DNA of 64,000 bases from Hydrogenophaga sp. (GCF_011390835.1 NZ_JAABRQ010000003.1:62001-126000), one strand, 5' to 3'. Counted from the stretch's first letter, positions 54,102 to 61,834 are shown. Notes: a model not told the origin generated them from the letters alone. A program made the numbers and translations.

Positions 54102-55480
54102 GGCGTGTGGGCGTCCAGTTGCTGAGCGGGGCTGGGGGCCAGCGCACTGTCTGACGTGCGCTGGTCAATCACGCTCGCGGCGACCAGATCACCGGCCACG
54201 TTGAGCGTGGTACGGCTCATGTCGAGGATGCGGTCCACGCCGATGATGAGGGCAATCCCTTCGGCCGGAATGCCCACCGTGCCCAGCATCATCGCCAGGA
54301 TGACGATGCCGATGCCGGGCGTGCCCGGTGAGCCGATGGACGCACCCACCGCCAGCACTACCACCAGCAGCAGCCCGGACAGCCCCACATCGACCTGATA
54401 AACCTGCGCCAGGAACAGCGTGGCCATCACCTGGTACAGCGCGGTCCCCGCCATGTTGATGGTGGTACCCAACGGAATCACAAAACGCGACACGCCAGGC
54501 CTCACACCGAGCGACTCCTCGGCGGTGCGGATGGTCAGCGGCATGACGGCGGCCGAGCTGGAGGTGGAGAAGGCCAGCAGCAAGACATCGCGGCTACCGC
54601 GCAGAAAACTCAGCGGCGAGCGTCGGCGGCCCACGGCGTAAATGGCCATCAGGAACGCGAATGCCACCAGCAGCGCACCGATCACCGTGATCACGTAGAC
54701 ACCCATGCCCAGCAGCGCGTCCAGACCCATGCGCGCGGTGAGCTGGGTCAGCAGACCAAACACCGCAGCCGGCACCAAGTACATCGCCCAGCGAACCACC
54801 ACCATGCTCACCTCTTGCACCGCGCCCAGCAGATCCACCAGCGGCTTGGCCAGCTTGCTGTCCATGGTGACCAGGGCGACGCCGACGAAGATCGCAAACA
54901 CCACCACCTGCAGCATGTTCTGCTCCACGCTGGCCTGCAGTGGGTTGGTGGGCACGATGCGCACGAGCTGGTTGGGCAGGGTCGACAGCGATGGGGCCGC
55001 GGACGGGGCGTTGGCCGACGCGACCGCAGATGGCAATTCGGCGACTTGCAAGAAGCTGCCCGGCTGCACGGTGAGCGCGATCACCAGGCCGATCAGGGCC
55101 GCCACCACGGTGGTGAAAAGAAAAAACAGACCGGTGCTCAAGCCCATAGTGCGCAGCTGCTGCGCGTCGCGCGAGCTGGTCATGCCCAGGATGATGGAGG
55201 CAACCACCAGCGGAATCACGATCATCTGCACCAGGGCGAGAAACAGGTAGCCCGGCATGGCCAGCCAGTTGCTGACAAGCTCCGCGGTGGCAGGCGCCAG
55301 CCAGCCGCCTGTGGGGCCGATGGCCATGCCGGTGGCGATGCCCGCCGCCATGGCCACCAGCACCTGCAGCCACAGGCGGGCGCGCACCAGACCGCTCAGG
55401 CGCAGAGCCAATCGGGCGATCGAGGGTTCGGTGGTGATGGGGATGGGCAGGGAAAACACGGCGCCTCCAGGATTCGACAT
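54098..55480 (-). CDS. Dicarboxylate/amino acid:cation symporter (DAACS family)
   Basis: 460-residue secondary transporter with eight helices and two hairpins. Family motifs include FSTSSSAAVMPLTIRTAEES (serine-rich HP1), PLGTTINMAGTALYQVMATL, SIGSPGTPGIGIVILAMM and DRILDMSRTTLNVAGDLVAA. The substrate is probably Glu, Asp or a C4-dicarboxylate with Na+ or H+. The frame opens at 55516; ATG 55480 (MSNPGGAVFS) fits the family length. It diverges from alkB across the TGGTC repeat. Confidence 0.93.
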   Translation of the reverse strand: MSNPGGAVFSLPIPITTEPSIARLALRLSGLVRARLWLQVLVAMAAGIATGMAIGPTGGWLAPATAELVSNWLAMPGYLFLALVQMIVIPLVVASIILGMTSSRDAQQLRTMGLSTGLFFLFTTVVAALIGLVIALTVQPGSFLQVAELPSAVASANAPSAAPSLSTLPNQLVRIVPTNPLQASVEQNMLQVVVFAIFVGVALVTMDSKLAKPLVDLLGAVQEVSMVVVRWAMYLVPAAVFGLLTQLTARMGLDALLGMGVYVITVIGALLVAFAFLMAIYAVGRRRSPLSFLRGSRDVLLLAFSTSSSAAVMPLTIRTAEESLGVRPGVSRFVIPLGTTINMAGTALYQVMATLFLAQVYQVDVGLSGLLLVVVLAVGASIGSPGTPGIGIVILAMMLGTVGIPAEGIALIIGVDRILDMSRTTLNVAGDLVAASVIDQRTSDSALAPSPAQQLDAHTP

Positions 55481-55513
55481 TGCGCTATAGCCCAGCATAG
55501 CAAGTGCAGAAAA

Positions 55514-55636
55514 CATGCCGGTCCGGGGTCTGGTCTGGTCTGGTCTGGTCTGGTCTGGTCTGGTCTGGTCTGGTCTGGTCTGGTCTGGTCTGGTCTGGTC
55601 TGGTCAAAACAGCGTCGCCTGTTCACAATGACGTGA
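55514..55636 (+). CDS. Upstream ORF through the TGGTC repeat, ending on the alkB start
   Basis: ATG at 55514 opens a 40-codon ORF (MPVRGLVWSG... ending SKQRRLFTMT) that reads through all fifteen TGGTC units as GLVWS repeats. It ends in TGA at 55634-55636, sharing its A with the alkB ATG (TGATG). That geometry is typical of translational coupling. No strong ribosome site precedes it, and it could be a chance ORF, because the repeat lacks stops in every frame. Confidence 0.35.
   Translation, partial: HAGPGSGLVWSGLVWSGLVWSGLVWSGLVWSKQRRLFTMT
55531..55605. repeat. (TGGTC)15 simple sequence repeat upstream of alkB
   Basis: Fifteen perfect pentanucleotide units in the 155-bp spacer between the DAACS symporter and alkB. 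A unit of five is not a multiple of three, and the repeat is stop-free in all frames on both strands, so gain or loss of a unit shifts any ORF crossing it. Perfect tracts of this length are usually unstable by slipped-strand mispairing. Confidence 0.97.
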
Positions 55637-56811
55637 TGAACGCGTCTGAAACAGTGTCCCCATCACCTCAGCGCTTTCGCGACCGCAAGCGCTGGGGCTG
55701 GCTGCTGTCGGTGGTGGGGCCAGGCATCGCCGCCACCGGCACCCTGGCCCACACCCTGGGCGCCACCAGCCTCTGGTGGTTCGCGCTGCCGCTGGCGCTG
55801 TTTTATGGCGTCATCCCGCTGGCCGACTGGTGGCTGGGGGAGGACCTGACCAACCCGCCTGAAGGCGAGGTACCCGCCCTGGAAGCCGATGGCTACTACC
55901 GGTGGATTCTCTATGCCACGGTGCCGGTGCTGTGGAGCACCGTGCTGTTCAACCTGGTGTTTCTCGCCACCCACGCTTTGCCGCTCGCCGCGTGGCTGGT
56001 CACCGTGGTGGTCACGGGCTCGGTGCTGGGCTTCGGCCTGAACCTGAGCCATGAACTCGGCCACAAGCAGGACTGGCTGGGTCGCAAGCTGGCTTTGTTC
56101 AACAGCGCGCTGGGGGGTTACGGCCACTTTTCCATCGAGCACAACCGCGGCCACCACCGCCATGTGTCCACGCCAGAAGACCCGGCCTCGGCCCGCCTGG
56201 GCGAGAGCATCTACCGCTTTGTGCTGCGCGAGATGCCCGGCGCCTTTGTGCGCGCCTGGTCCCTGGAGGCCACGCGGCTGCGCCTACGAGGCCGCAGCGC
56301 CTGGCACCCCGACAACGAAATTCTGCAGGCAGGCTTGCTCACGCTGGTGCTCTACGGCGGCTTGATCGCTTTCTACGGCTGGCCCATGGCGGCCGCGCTG
56401 CCGCTGGTGGCGTTCTGGGGCGCGTTCCAGCTGACCTCGGCCAACTACATCGAACACTATGGCCTGCAGCGCCGACGCAAGGCAGATGGCCGCTACGAGC
56501 GCTGCGCCCCCCACCATTCCTGGAACAGCAACCACCTCGTGTCCAACCTGGTGGTGTTCCAGCTGCAGCGGCATTCGGACCACCATGCCCACCCGAGGCG
56601 CGGCTACCAGTCGCTGCGCGACTTCCCTGACCTGCCGCGCCTGCCCTCGGGCTACTTCGGCATGTTTCTGGTGGCTTACCTTCCGCCGCTGTGGTTCCGC
56701 GTGATGGATCCGCGCGTGGTCCAGGCCGTCAAAGCCGACCCCGAACGCATCAACTTTAAGCCCGGACTGCGCGACGCTCTGATGCAGCGTTTGGGCCTGG
56801 TCAGCGCCTGA
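55636..56811 (+). CDS. alkB: Alkane 1-monooxygenase (AlkB family)
   Basis: 391-residue integral membrane diiron hydroxylase that oxidises terminal methyl groups of medium-chain alkanes with rubredoxin electrons. Its four His motifs are HELGH (139-143), EHNRGHHRH (168-176), HSDHHAH near residue 325, and the alkane-specific NYIEHYGLQRR. ATG 55636 is chosen. An in-frame GTG at 55504 would add 44 residues, mainly the TGGTC-encoded VWSGL repeat. No rubredoxin or alkane operon gene is beside it. Compare related membrane hydroxylases such as XylM. Confidence 0.93.
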   Translation: MNASETVSPSPQRFRDRKRWGWLLSVVGPGIAATGTLAHTLGATSLWWFALPLALFYGVIPLADWWLGEDLTNPPEGEVPALEADGYYRWILYATVPVLWSTVLFNLVFLATHALPLAAWLVTVVVTGSVLGFGLNLSHELGHKQDWLGRKLALFNSALGGYGHFSIEHNRGHHRHVSTPEDPASARLGESIYRFVLREMPGAFVRAWSLEATRLRLRGRSAWHPDNEILQAGLLTLVLYGGLIAFYGWPMAAALPLVAFWGAFQLTSANYIEHYGLQRRRKADGRYERCAPHHSWNSNHLVSNLVVFQLQRHSDHHAHPRRGYQSLRDFPDLPRLPSGYFGMFLVAYLPPLWFRVMDPRVVQAVKADPERINFKPGLRDALMQRLGLVSA

Positions 56812-56890
56812 CGCCAGGTCGTCGGCGCCCGGATTCACGGCGCTGATCGACATCCGGGAATGCCTCACCAAGCCTTCAGTTCTGTTTTTA

Positions 56891-56915
56891 CAGATGGATT
56901 ATCTGGATATATCTG
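56891..56915. promoter_or_regulatory. Repeated CAGAT/ATCTG half-sites upstream of the Tim44-like gene
   Basis: CAGAT-GGATT-ATCTG forms an inverted repeat, and a third ATCTG follows 5 bases later. It lies 66 bp before the Tim44-like start. It could be an operator, or chance AT-rich promoter sequence. Confidence 0.25.
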
Positions 56916-56980
56916 CTTTTTCAGGAACGTAGCCTCCACTACCCTTCAGGCCAACTCAACTTTCCCTGACGGAGACTCTG

Positions 56981-57883
56981 ATGAAAAAGTGGCTATCCCT
57001 GCTGGCCGTGGTCATGACCTTGGGTCTGGGCACGGTTCACCTTGAAGCCGAGGCCAAACGCATCGGCGGCGGCAAGTCCTTTGGCATGCAACGCCAGGCC
57101 ACGCCACCCGCCAGGGCCCCGGCACAGCCTGCTGCTGCCGCACCTGCCGCTGGTGCCGCAGGCGCCGCCGCGACCACCGGTCGCAGCTGGATGGGCCCGG
57201 TGGCCGGTCTGGCCGCTGGCCTGGGTATTGCAGCCCTGGCGTCGCACCTGGGATTTGGCGAAGAGCTGGCCAACATGCTGATGATCGGTCTCCTGGTGGT
57301 AGCAGCGATCGCGGTCTTCGGCTTCATCATGCGCAAGCGCGCCGCCCAGCAAGGCGGCAATGGCGGCCTGGCTTACGCCGGGGCAGGCGCCAACCGCAAC
57401 AATCCTCAGAACGCTTTCCGTACCCCGGTGAGCGCAACCGGTACTGGTAGCTCGGGTGGTTCGATGATCGGCAGCGCCATCGGTGCGTCAGCGGCTGAGT
57501 CAAGCAGTCTGCCTGCAGACTTCGACGTCGCGGGTTTCGAACGCAACGCCAAGGTCAACTTCATCCGCCTGCAGGCCGCCAACGATGCGGGCAACTTAGA
57601 CGACATCCGCTCCTTCACCACCCCGGAGATGTTTGCCGAGCTCAGCATGGACCTCTCCGATCGAGGCGCTGCCGAGCAGCACACCGACGTGGTGCGCATC
57701 GACGCTACCGTAATCGATGTGGAAGAAGGCGCCGACCGCTACGTAGTGAGCGTGCGCTTCACTGGTGAAACCCGTGAAAACGGCGCCGCGCTGACGGAAA
57801 ACTTCGATGAAATCTGGCACCTCACCAAGCCGCGCCAGGGCGCAGGCGGCTGGCTGCTGGCTGGCATCCAGCAAACCACCTGA
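56981..57883 (+). CDS. Tim44-like domain membrane protein
   Basis: 300-residue protein. A signal-type segment (KWLSLLAVVMTLGLGTVHLE), an Ala/Pro-rich stretch, a helix pair (GLAAGLGIAALASHLGFG; MLMIGLLVVAAIAVFGFIM), a Gly/Ser linker, then a Tim44-like C-terminal domain (FERNAKVNFIRLQAANDAGN, YVVSVRFTGETRENG, EIWHLTKP). Such proteins are common in Burkholderiales, with unknown function. It has its own promoter region and a strong terminator. Confidence 0.87.
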   Translation: MKKWLSLLAVVMTLGLGTVHLEAEAKRIGGGKSFGMQRQATPPARAPAQPAAAAPAAGAAGAAATTGRSWMGPVAGLAAGLGIAALASHLGFGEELANMLMIGLLVVAAIAVFGFIMRKRAAQQGGNGGLAYAGAGANRNNPQNAFRTPVSATGTGSSGGSMIGSAIGASAAESSSLPADFDVAGFERNAKVNFIRLQAANDAGNLDDIRSFTTPEMFAELSMDLSDRGAAEQHTDVVRIDATVIDVEEGADRYVVSVRFTGETRENGAALTENFDEIWHLTKPRQGAGGWLLAGIQQTT

Positions 57884-57914
57884 CGAAAAACCCTTTCCCG
57901 ACCGTCCTCCTCTT

Positions 57915-57946
57915 GGCCCCGGTACGCAAGTGCCGGGGCCTTTTTT
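57915..57946 (+). terminator. Rho-independent terminator after the Tim44-like gene
   Basis: The stem GGCCCCGG / CCGGGGCC with a 10-base loop is followed by six T residues; 32 bp past the stop. Confidence 0.92.
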
Positions 57947-58051
57947 GTGCCAGCAAGTCACAGCTCAGCGTGCCGCTGCAGATGGAGCGTCGGTAACGCG
58001 CGATCAGACCAGACCATGCGCTCACGGTTGAGCCCGTGGTCTTGGGGTCGG

Positions 58052-58306
58052 TCAACACCCGAAGCAGGTCAACCGCCCTGGCGTCTCGCCAAATACGGAC
58101 TGAAAATCGGAAGCGATGTCGCCCTGGCAGTCCAGCCAGCGATTCGGGCCCTGGGCGCACGACTCCGCCACCAGCTTGCGAATGCGCTGGATGGAGGGGC
58201 TGGAGATCACGAAGCGCACGGGCAGGCGAGCATCCCAGACGCACTTCAGCGTGGCGTCGGGCAAGCGGTCGCGCGCAAGGACAACGCTGAGATCAAAGAG
58301 AGGCAC
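58052..58306 (-). CDS. Short ORF of unknown function, possibly a remnant
   Basis: 84-codon ORF starting at GTG 58306 directly after the stop of the DUF1428 pseudogene. It has strong GC at third codon positions and reads ARLPVRFVISSPSIQRIRKL, then FGETPGRLTCFGC. I recognise no family. It may be a real short gene, or the remains of a longer gene read after the pseudogene decayed. Confidence 0.4.
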   Translation of the reverse strand: MPLFDLSVVLARDRLPDATLKCVWDARLPVRFVISSPSIQRIRKLVAESCAQGPNRWLDCQGDIASDFQSVFGETPGRLTCFGC

Positions 58307-58656
58307 TCACGGTTCTAGCAGCGCCCGAACACCACCAGAAATGCAACGCGGCCCATCGAACGGCATGGGGTTGGTGGGCGGGTCCGTGCGGGGGTCGTTC
58401 ATCATCTTGTTCTGCCGGCATCGCCCACCGCCGGCGAGGGCCAGACGATCCAGAGGAACACCACGGTTTCATCGTCCTGGCATGTTGTCGCCAGCGGAAT
58501 GGGTGAGCCGGCCCGACGGCACATCGTCGCTTCAGCACGCCACCACGCGGGTGGCACCCGCTTTCTTGAGCACCTGCACCGCCACCCGGGATACTTCACA
58601 AAAGTGTCCTTGTAGCGAGCAGGCACTGCCGCCGCAAAACCATCCACGGAGCCCAT
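58307..58656 (-). pseudogene. DUF1428 (YbaA-like) pseudogene
   Basis: Pieces of a DUF1428 protein lie in order in two frames. Start: MGSVDGFAAAVPARYKDTFV. Next, in a shifted frame: RVAVQVLKKAGATRVVAC, then TGA where Trp is expected, then SDDVPSGRLTHS. Back in the first frame: DDETVVFLWIVWPSPAVGDA. Shifted again: MMNDPRTDPPTNPMPFDG to LLEP and a stop. That is about three frameshifts plus one nonsense codon, so the gene is dead. Confidence 0.82.
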
Positions 58657-58680
58657 GCTGCTCTACGGTTGGTTTGCTGC

Positions 58681-58725
58681 CGGCCAGTGTGCTGGCCGTT
58701 CCTTTCAGCAGATTCATGAATCTGC
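58681..58725. other. Hairpin and 18-bp perfect palindrome upstream of the DUF1428 pseudogene
   Basis: CGGCCAG-TGTG-CTGGCCG (58681-58698) is followed by the perfect palindrome GCAGATTCATGAATCTGC (58708-58725), flanked by TTTCAGC and GCTGAAA arms. The 287-bp gap between the pseudogene and the BLUF gene holds no ORF worth calling. Confidence 0.4.
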
Positions 58726-58911
58726 GCTGAAAAAGACAGGACCCACCCCCGGGAAGACCCTGATCAAAACCAACCGATGTCGAGTCGCGCGGCTGTGGTC
58801 AAGCACCTGGCGCGTGGCCCGCTCAGGGACGGTGGTAGCTTGCGGTAAGGCCATGCCGATGCAGCACAGCGCTCCAGGGTCAAGTGGATTCACAGCGTCT
58901 GCTTGTATTAC

Positions 58912-58927
58912 AGTGATTCCAGTCACT
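58912..58927 (+). promoter_or_regulatory. Inverted repeat AGTGA-TTCCAG-TCACT upstream of the BLUF gene
   Basis: Two 5-base arms around a 6-base spacer lie 16 bp before the BLUF start codon. They could be an operator over the transcription start. The arms are short, so chance is not excluded. Confidence 0.3.
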
Positions 58928-58943
58928 CAGTTGAAGGTCCTGG

Positions 58944-59360
58944 ATGCCACTGCACGAAATTGTCTACATGAGCCTGGCCTGCGACGCGATGTCGTCCGAA
59001 GATCTCGGCGCGTTGCTCGACAAGTCGCGGGCTCGCAACCAGGCCGCTGGCATCACCGGCATGATGATTTACCACGAACGCGAGTTCATGCAGCTGCTCG
59101 AAGGGGAGCAGTCGGTGATCGAAGCGCTGTACGAGCGCATCGAAGCGGATCCCCGCCACCAGCAGGTGTATCGGCTTTGGGAAGGGTCGATCGCCACGCG
59201 CAATTTTGATGACTGGACCATGGCCTTTGTGGCGCTGGACGATGAAGCCTTGAAGCAGCACACTGGCTTTGCCTCGCTCAAAGACGAGGGCCTGGTCGCG
59301 CTGAGTCGGGATAACCGCGGCAAAAAAATTCTGCTTGGCCTGCGCGAAGAACTGACCTGA
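58944..59360 (+). CDS. BLUF-domain blue-light photoreceptor (short, stand-alone)
   Basis: 138-residue protein that is almost only a BLUF domain, binding FAD. It has Tyr8 in EIVYMS, Asn32 in SRARNQAAGITG, Gln50 in REFMQLLEG, Trp91 and Met93 in DDWTMAF. These positions match the photocycle residues of cyanobacterial PixD (Y8, N32, Q50, W91, M93). The C-terminal 40 residues likely form the two helices that contact partner proteins. No output domain or obvious partner is fused. Confidence 0.93.
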   Translation: MPLHEIVYMSLACDAMSSEDLGALLDKSRARNQAAGITGMMIYHEREFMQLLEGEQSVIEALYERIEADPRHQQVYRLWEGSIATRNFDDWTMAFVALDDEALKQHTGFASLKDEGLVALSRDNRGKKILLGLREELT

Positions 59361-59392
59361 GATCGCCGCTCGCCCGCGGGCGACAATGGGGT

Positions 59393-60001
59393 ATGGACCT
59401 CGTTTTTTTGCCCGCGCTGCTGTTGGCTGCGCTTTTTCTCGCCAATCGCCAACAGCAACACCAGCGAATCATCTGGCTCGCCAAGCTGCTGCAACCCTTT
59501 GAGATCGAAAAGCTCATGGAGCAGGTGAGCACAGGCTACCTGCGTGCGCTGGGCGAAAGCGACGCTGAACGCAGCGAACCGATCTGGAACAACTTGCGCC
59601 TCACCGAGCAGCGGCTGAGCACCCAGCTGGAACGCCTGGCCGCGCAGGTCGCCCGCGAAGACGCCAGCCAGGCCCGCATCAGTCGCTGGCCAGTCGCCGC
59701 GGCGCTGGCGGCGCGCTGGCTGCCCGTGAACACCCTCGATCTGCGCTCGTTGATGGCGCTGCACGCCCAAGGAGTGGCCGAAGCCTTGTCCAACCCCGAG
59801 GCGCTCAGCCGGCGCGACCAGGCCTACCGGCTGTCCGCCGAGCTGTTTCTGTTCCAGCACAGCTGCCACTGGTATTGTCGCTCCCAGACGGTGGCGTCGG
59901 CGCGGTTGCTGGCGCGCCACCAGACTGCGTATGCACAGGTGCTGCAAGCTGTGTCCGAGCGCACGCGCCAGGGGTACCGCGCCCTGGTGGCCGCGGGCTG
60001 A
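59393..60001 (+). CDS. Membrane-anchored helical protein, unknown
   Basis: 202-residue protein with one N-terminal membrane helix (MDLVFLPALLLAALFLANRQ) and a long, charged helical remainder including RLTEQRLSTQLERLAAQVAR. It ends CHWYCRSQTV ... GYRALVAAG. I do not recognise a family. It begins 32 bp after the BLUF stop and 7 bp before the GST-like start, so it may be co-transcribed with them. Confidence 0.7.
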   Translation: MDLVFLPALLLAALFLANRQQQHQRIIWLAKLLQPFEIEKLMEQVSTGYLRALGESDAERSEPIWNNLRLTEQRLSTQLERLAAQVAREDASQARISRWPVAAALAARWLPVNTLDLRSLMALHAQGVAEALSNPEALSRRDQAYRLSAELFLFQHSCHWYCRSQTVASARLLARHQTAYAQVLQAVSERTRQGYRALVAAG

Positions 60002-60008
60002 GTTGTCC

Positions 60009-60656
60009 ATGCCGGCCTTGCCGATCCTCTACTCGTTCCGTCGCTGCCCCTACGCCATTCGGGCGCGGCTGGCCTTGCTGCAGGCGGGCGTGGCAGTGGA
60101 GCTGCGCGAAGTGGATCTGCGACGCAAGCCAGACGAGCTGCTGGCCTGCTCCCGCGCAGCGACGGTGCCGGTGCTGGATATCGGTGGCGGGCAGGTGCTG
60201 ACGCAAAGCCTGGACATCGTTCGCTGGGCGCTTGCTCAGCATGACCAGGACGGCTGGCTGGTCCGCGGTGATGCCGCGCGCGATCCATCGCTGGTCAGCA
60301 TCACCGATGGCGAGTTCAAACACTGGCTCGACCGAACCAAGTACGCGGAACGTTTCCCCGAACAGCGCGCCGAGGTGTACCGCGCAGCGGCCGAGCGCTG
60401 CCTGATCGAACCGCTTGAAGCCGCGCTGGGCGCGACCGGCCACCTGGGTGGGAGTGGTCCCAACTGGGCTGATGCGGCCATCTTTCCGTTTGTGCGCCAG
60501 TTTGCTGCGATCGATGCAAATGCCTGGGCGGCTACCCCCTGGCTGGCCACGCGGCGCTGGCTAGACGGCTGGCTGGGCAGCCCCCTGTTCGCCACCTGCA
60601 TGGTCAAGTTGCCGGTGTGGCAGGCGGGTGCGCCGGGGCCGCGCTGGCCCGCTTGA
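60009..60656 (+). CDS. Glutathione S-transferase-like protein
   Basis: 215-residue protein with an N-terminal thioredoxin-type GST domain (PILYSFRRCPYAIRARLALL; CPYA active-site Cys) and VPVLDIGGGQVLTQSLDIVR, typical of the glutathione-binding loop. The C-terminal helical domain has NWADAAIFPFVRQFA. It probably conjugates or reduces with glutathione in the cytoplasm. It is convergent with the small Cys-rich gene, with no gap. Confidence 0.88.
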   Translation: MPALPILYSFRRCPYAIRARLALLQAGVAVELREVDLRRKPDELLACSRAATVPVLDIGGGQVLTQSLDIVRWALAQHDQDGWLVRGDAARDPSLVSITDGEFKHWLDRTKYAERFPEQRAEVYRAAAERCLIEPLEAALGATGHLGGSGPNWADAAIFPFVRQFAAIDANAWAATPWLATRRWLDGWLGSPLFATCMVKLPVWQAGAPGPRWPA

Positions 60657-60845
60657 TCAGTGAGCGATGTCTTCGTCGCCGGCTGACGCCGAGCCCGATT
60701 GGGTTGCTGTGCCATCAGCGCCGACCTGGGTGTCGAGCGACTCGGGAAAACACATGCGCGCGCCATCCCAGCGCTGGCCGCACCAGCACTGGCCGTCTTC
60801 GTTGATGATGCAGGTACCGGTGCCGCAGCAGCGAGAGTCTTCCAT
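60657..60845 (-). CDS. Small Cys-rich protein, unknown
   Basis: 62-residue protein starting MEDSRCCGTGTCIINEDGQC and then WCGQRWDGARMC. Six Cys residues in the first 32 positions suggest a metal site or disulfides. The tail is Asp/Ala/Ser-rich. The longer open frame to 61472 is antisense to the CIA30-like gene, so only this end is real. Confidence 0.6.
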   Translation of the reverse strand: MEDSRCCGTGTCIINEDGQCWCGQRWDGARMCFPESLDTQVGADGTATQSGSASAGDEDIAH

Positions 60846-60965
60846 GTTCAACCTTTTGAGAGTGGACGCTATGCACAAGCCTAGCGCAGCCCCAGAGCCC
60901 CGGGTGGGCTTGCGGACAAATGGCGTTCGCCTGTGCCCATCGGCTGCTTGCGGCAGCATGTCGCC

Positions 60966-61496
60966 ATGAACACCGACGCCCTGCCGCGCGATTTGTGGCG
61001 CGCCGCCACCGCACAACCATCTGATGGAGGCTGGATGGGCCTGCACGATCAGGTGATGGGCGGGCGCTCCACAGGCACGGCGCAGCTGCTCACCACCGAC
61101 GCCGACCGCGTGGCGCACCTGCAGCTGAGTGGCCAGGTCAGTCTTGCTCACGGGGGAGGGTTTGCCTCCTTCCGATGTCGGCTGACCGCGCCGCAGCCAC
61201 TGGGCGGGGCCCGGTCGGTGGTCCTGGTGCTGCGTGGTGATGGCGGGTCTTACAAGTGCTGTCTGCACCGGCAATCCGAGGCAGACGGCGTGCAATGGCA
61301 GGCCGAGGTGGAGGCCCCACCCGACTGGACCACCGTGAGCTTGCCACTGAGCCATTTTGTCGCGCGCCGCCGCGGACGCGAGATACACGAACGGCCATGG
61401 CAACCGGACGACGTCATTCACCAGATCGGCATCATGGCGGTACGATCCGAGCCTGGCCCGTTTGACCTGCACCTAGCCAGCATCGAGCTGGCCTGA
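60966..61496 (+). CDS. CIA30-family protein
   Basis: 176-residue protein of the complex I intermediate-associated protein 30 family. It has GLHDQVMGGRSTGTAQLLTT and GGGFASFRCRL near the start and SVVLVLRGDGGSYKCCLHRQ in the middle, all typical of the galactose-binding-like CIA30 fold. In mitochondria the homologue assembles complex I; bacterial roles are not settled. It diverges from the Cys-rich small protein. Confidence 0.85.
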   Translation: MNTDALPRDLWRAATAQPSDGGWMGLHDQVMGGRSTGTAQLLTTDADRVAHLQLSGQVSLAHGGGFASFRCRLTAPQPLGGARSVVLVLRGDGGSYKCCLHRQSEADGVQWQAEVEAPPDWTTVSLPLSHFVARRRGREIHERPWQPDDVIHQIGIMAVRSEPGPFDLHLASIELA

Positions 61497-61549
61497 GGCG
61501 TCGCGCGCGCGCGATGGCGCACCCGCTGCGCCAGGCGCAGAATGTCGGC

Positions 61550-61834
61550 ATGGAAATCCCCAGCTTCGATGATTTCCAGACACAGGCCTTGCGTCAAGGC
61601 TTTGACGCTGTGTTGACGCGAGAGTGGGCGCCCCATGCGCTGGTAGACCCACACACCCACCCGTTTGCCGTCCAGGCCCTGATGGTGCGCGGCGAGCTGT
61701 GGCTGACCGTGAACGGCGTCACCCAACACCTGCGCGCCGGCGACCGCTTCAGCCTGGAGCCCGAAGTGCTCCACGCCGAACGCTATGGCAGCGAAGGTGC
61801 CACCTTCTGGGTGGCACGGCGCATCGCAAGCTGA
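61550..61834 (+). CDS. Small cupin-domain protein
   Basis: 94-residue single cupin with HALVDPHTHPFAVQALMVRG (metal-binding HxH) and GDRFSLEPEVLHAERYGSEG. These are the two cupin motifs. The reaction is unknown. ATG 61550 (MEIPSFDDF) is chosen; ATG 61514 would add 12 residues. It is convergent with the subtilase, with a 14-bp gap. Confidence 0.75.
   Translation: MEIPSFDDFQTQALRQGFDAVLTREWAPHALVDPHTHPFAVQALMVRGELWLTVNGVTQHLRAGDRFSLEPEVLHAERYGSEGATFWVARRIAS

Noticed and set aside
55531-55605. Possible CRISPR array
   Set aside because: Units are 5 bp and perfectly tandem, with no spacers, and no cas gene is near.
55396-55626. Minus-strand ORF with DQTRP repeats
   Set aside because: The TGGTC repeat is stop-free in every frame, so an ORF through it is expected by chance.
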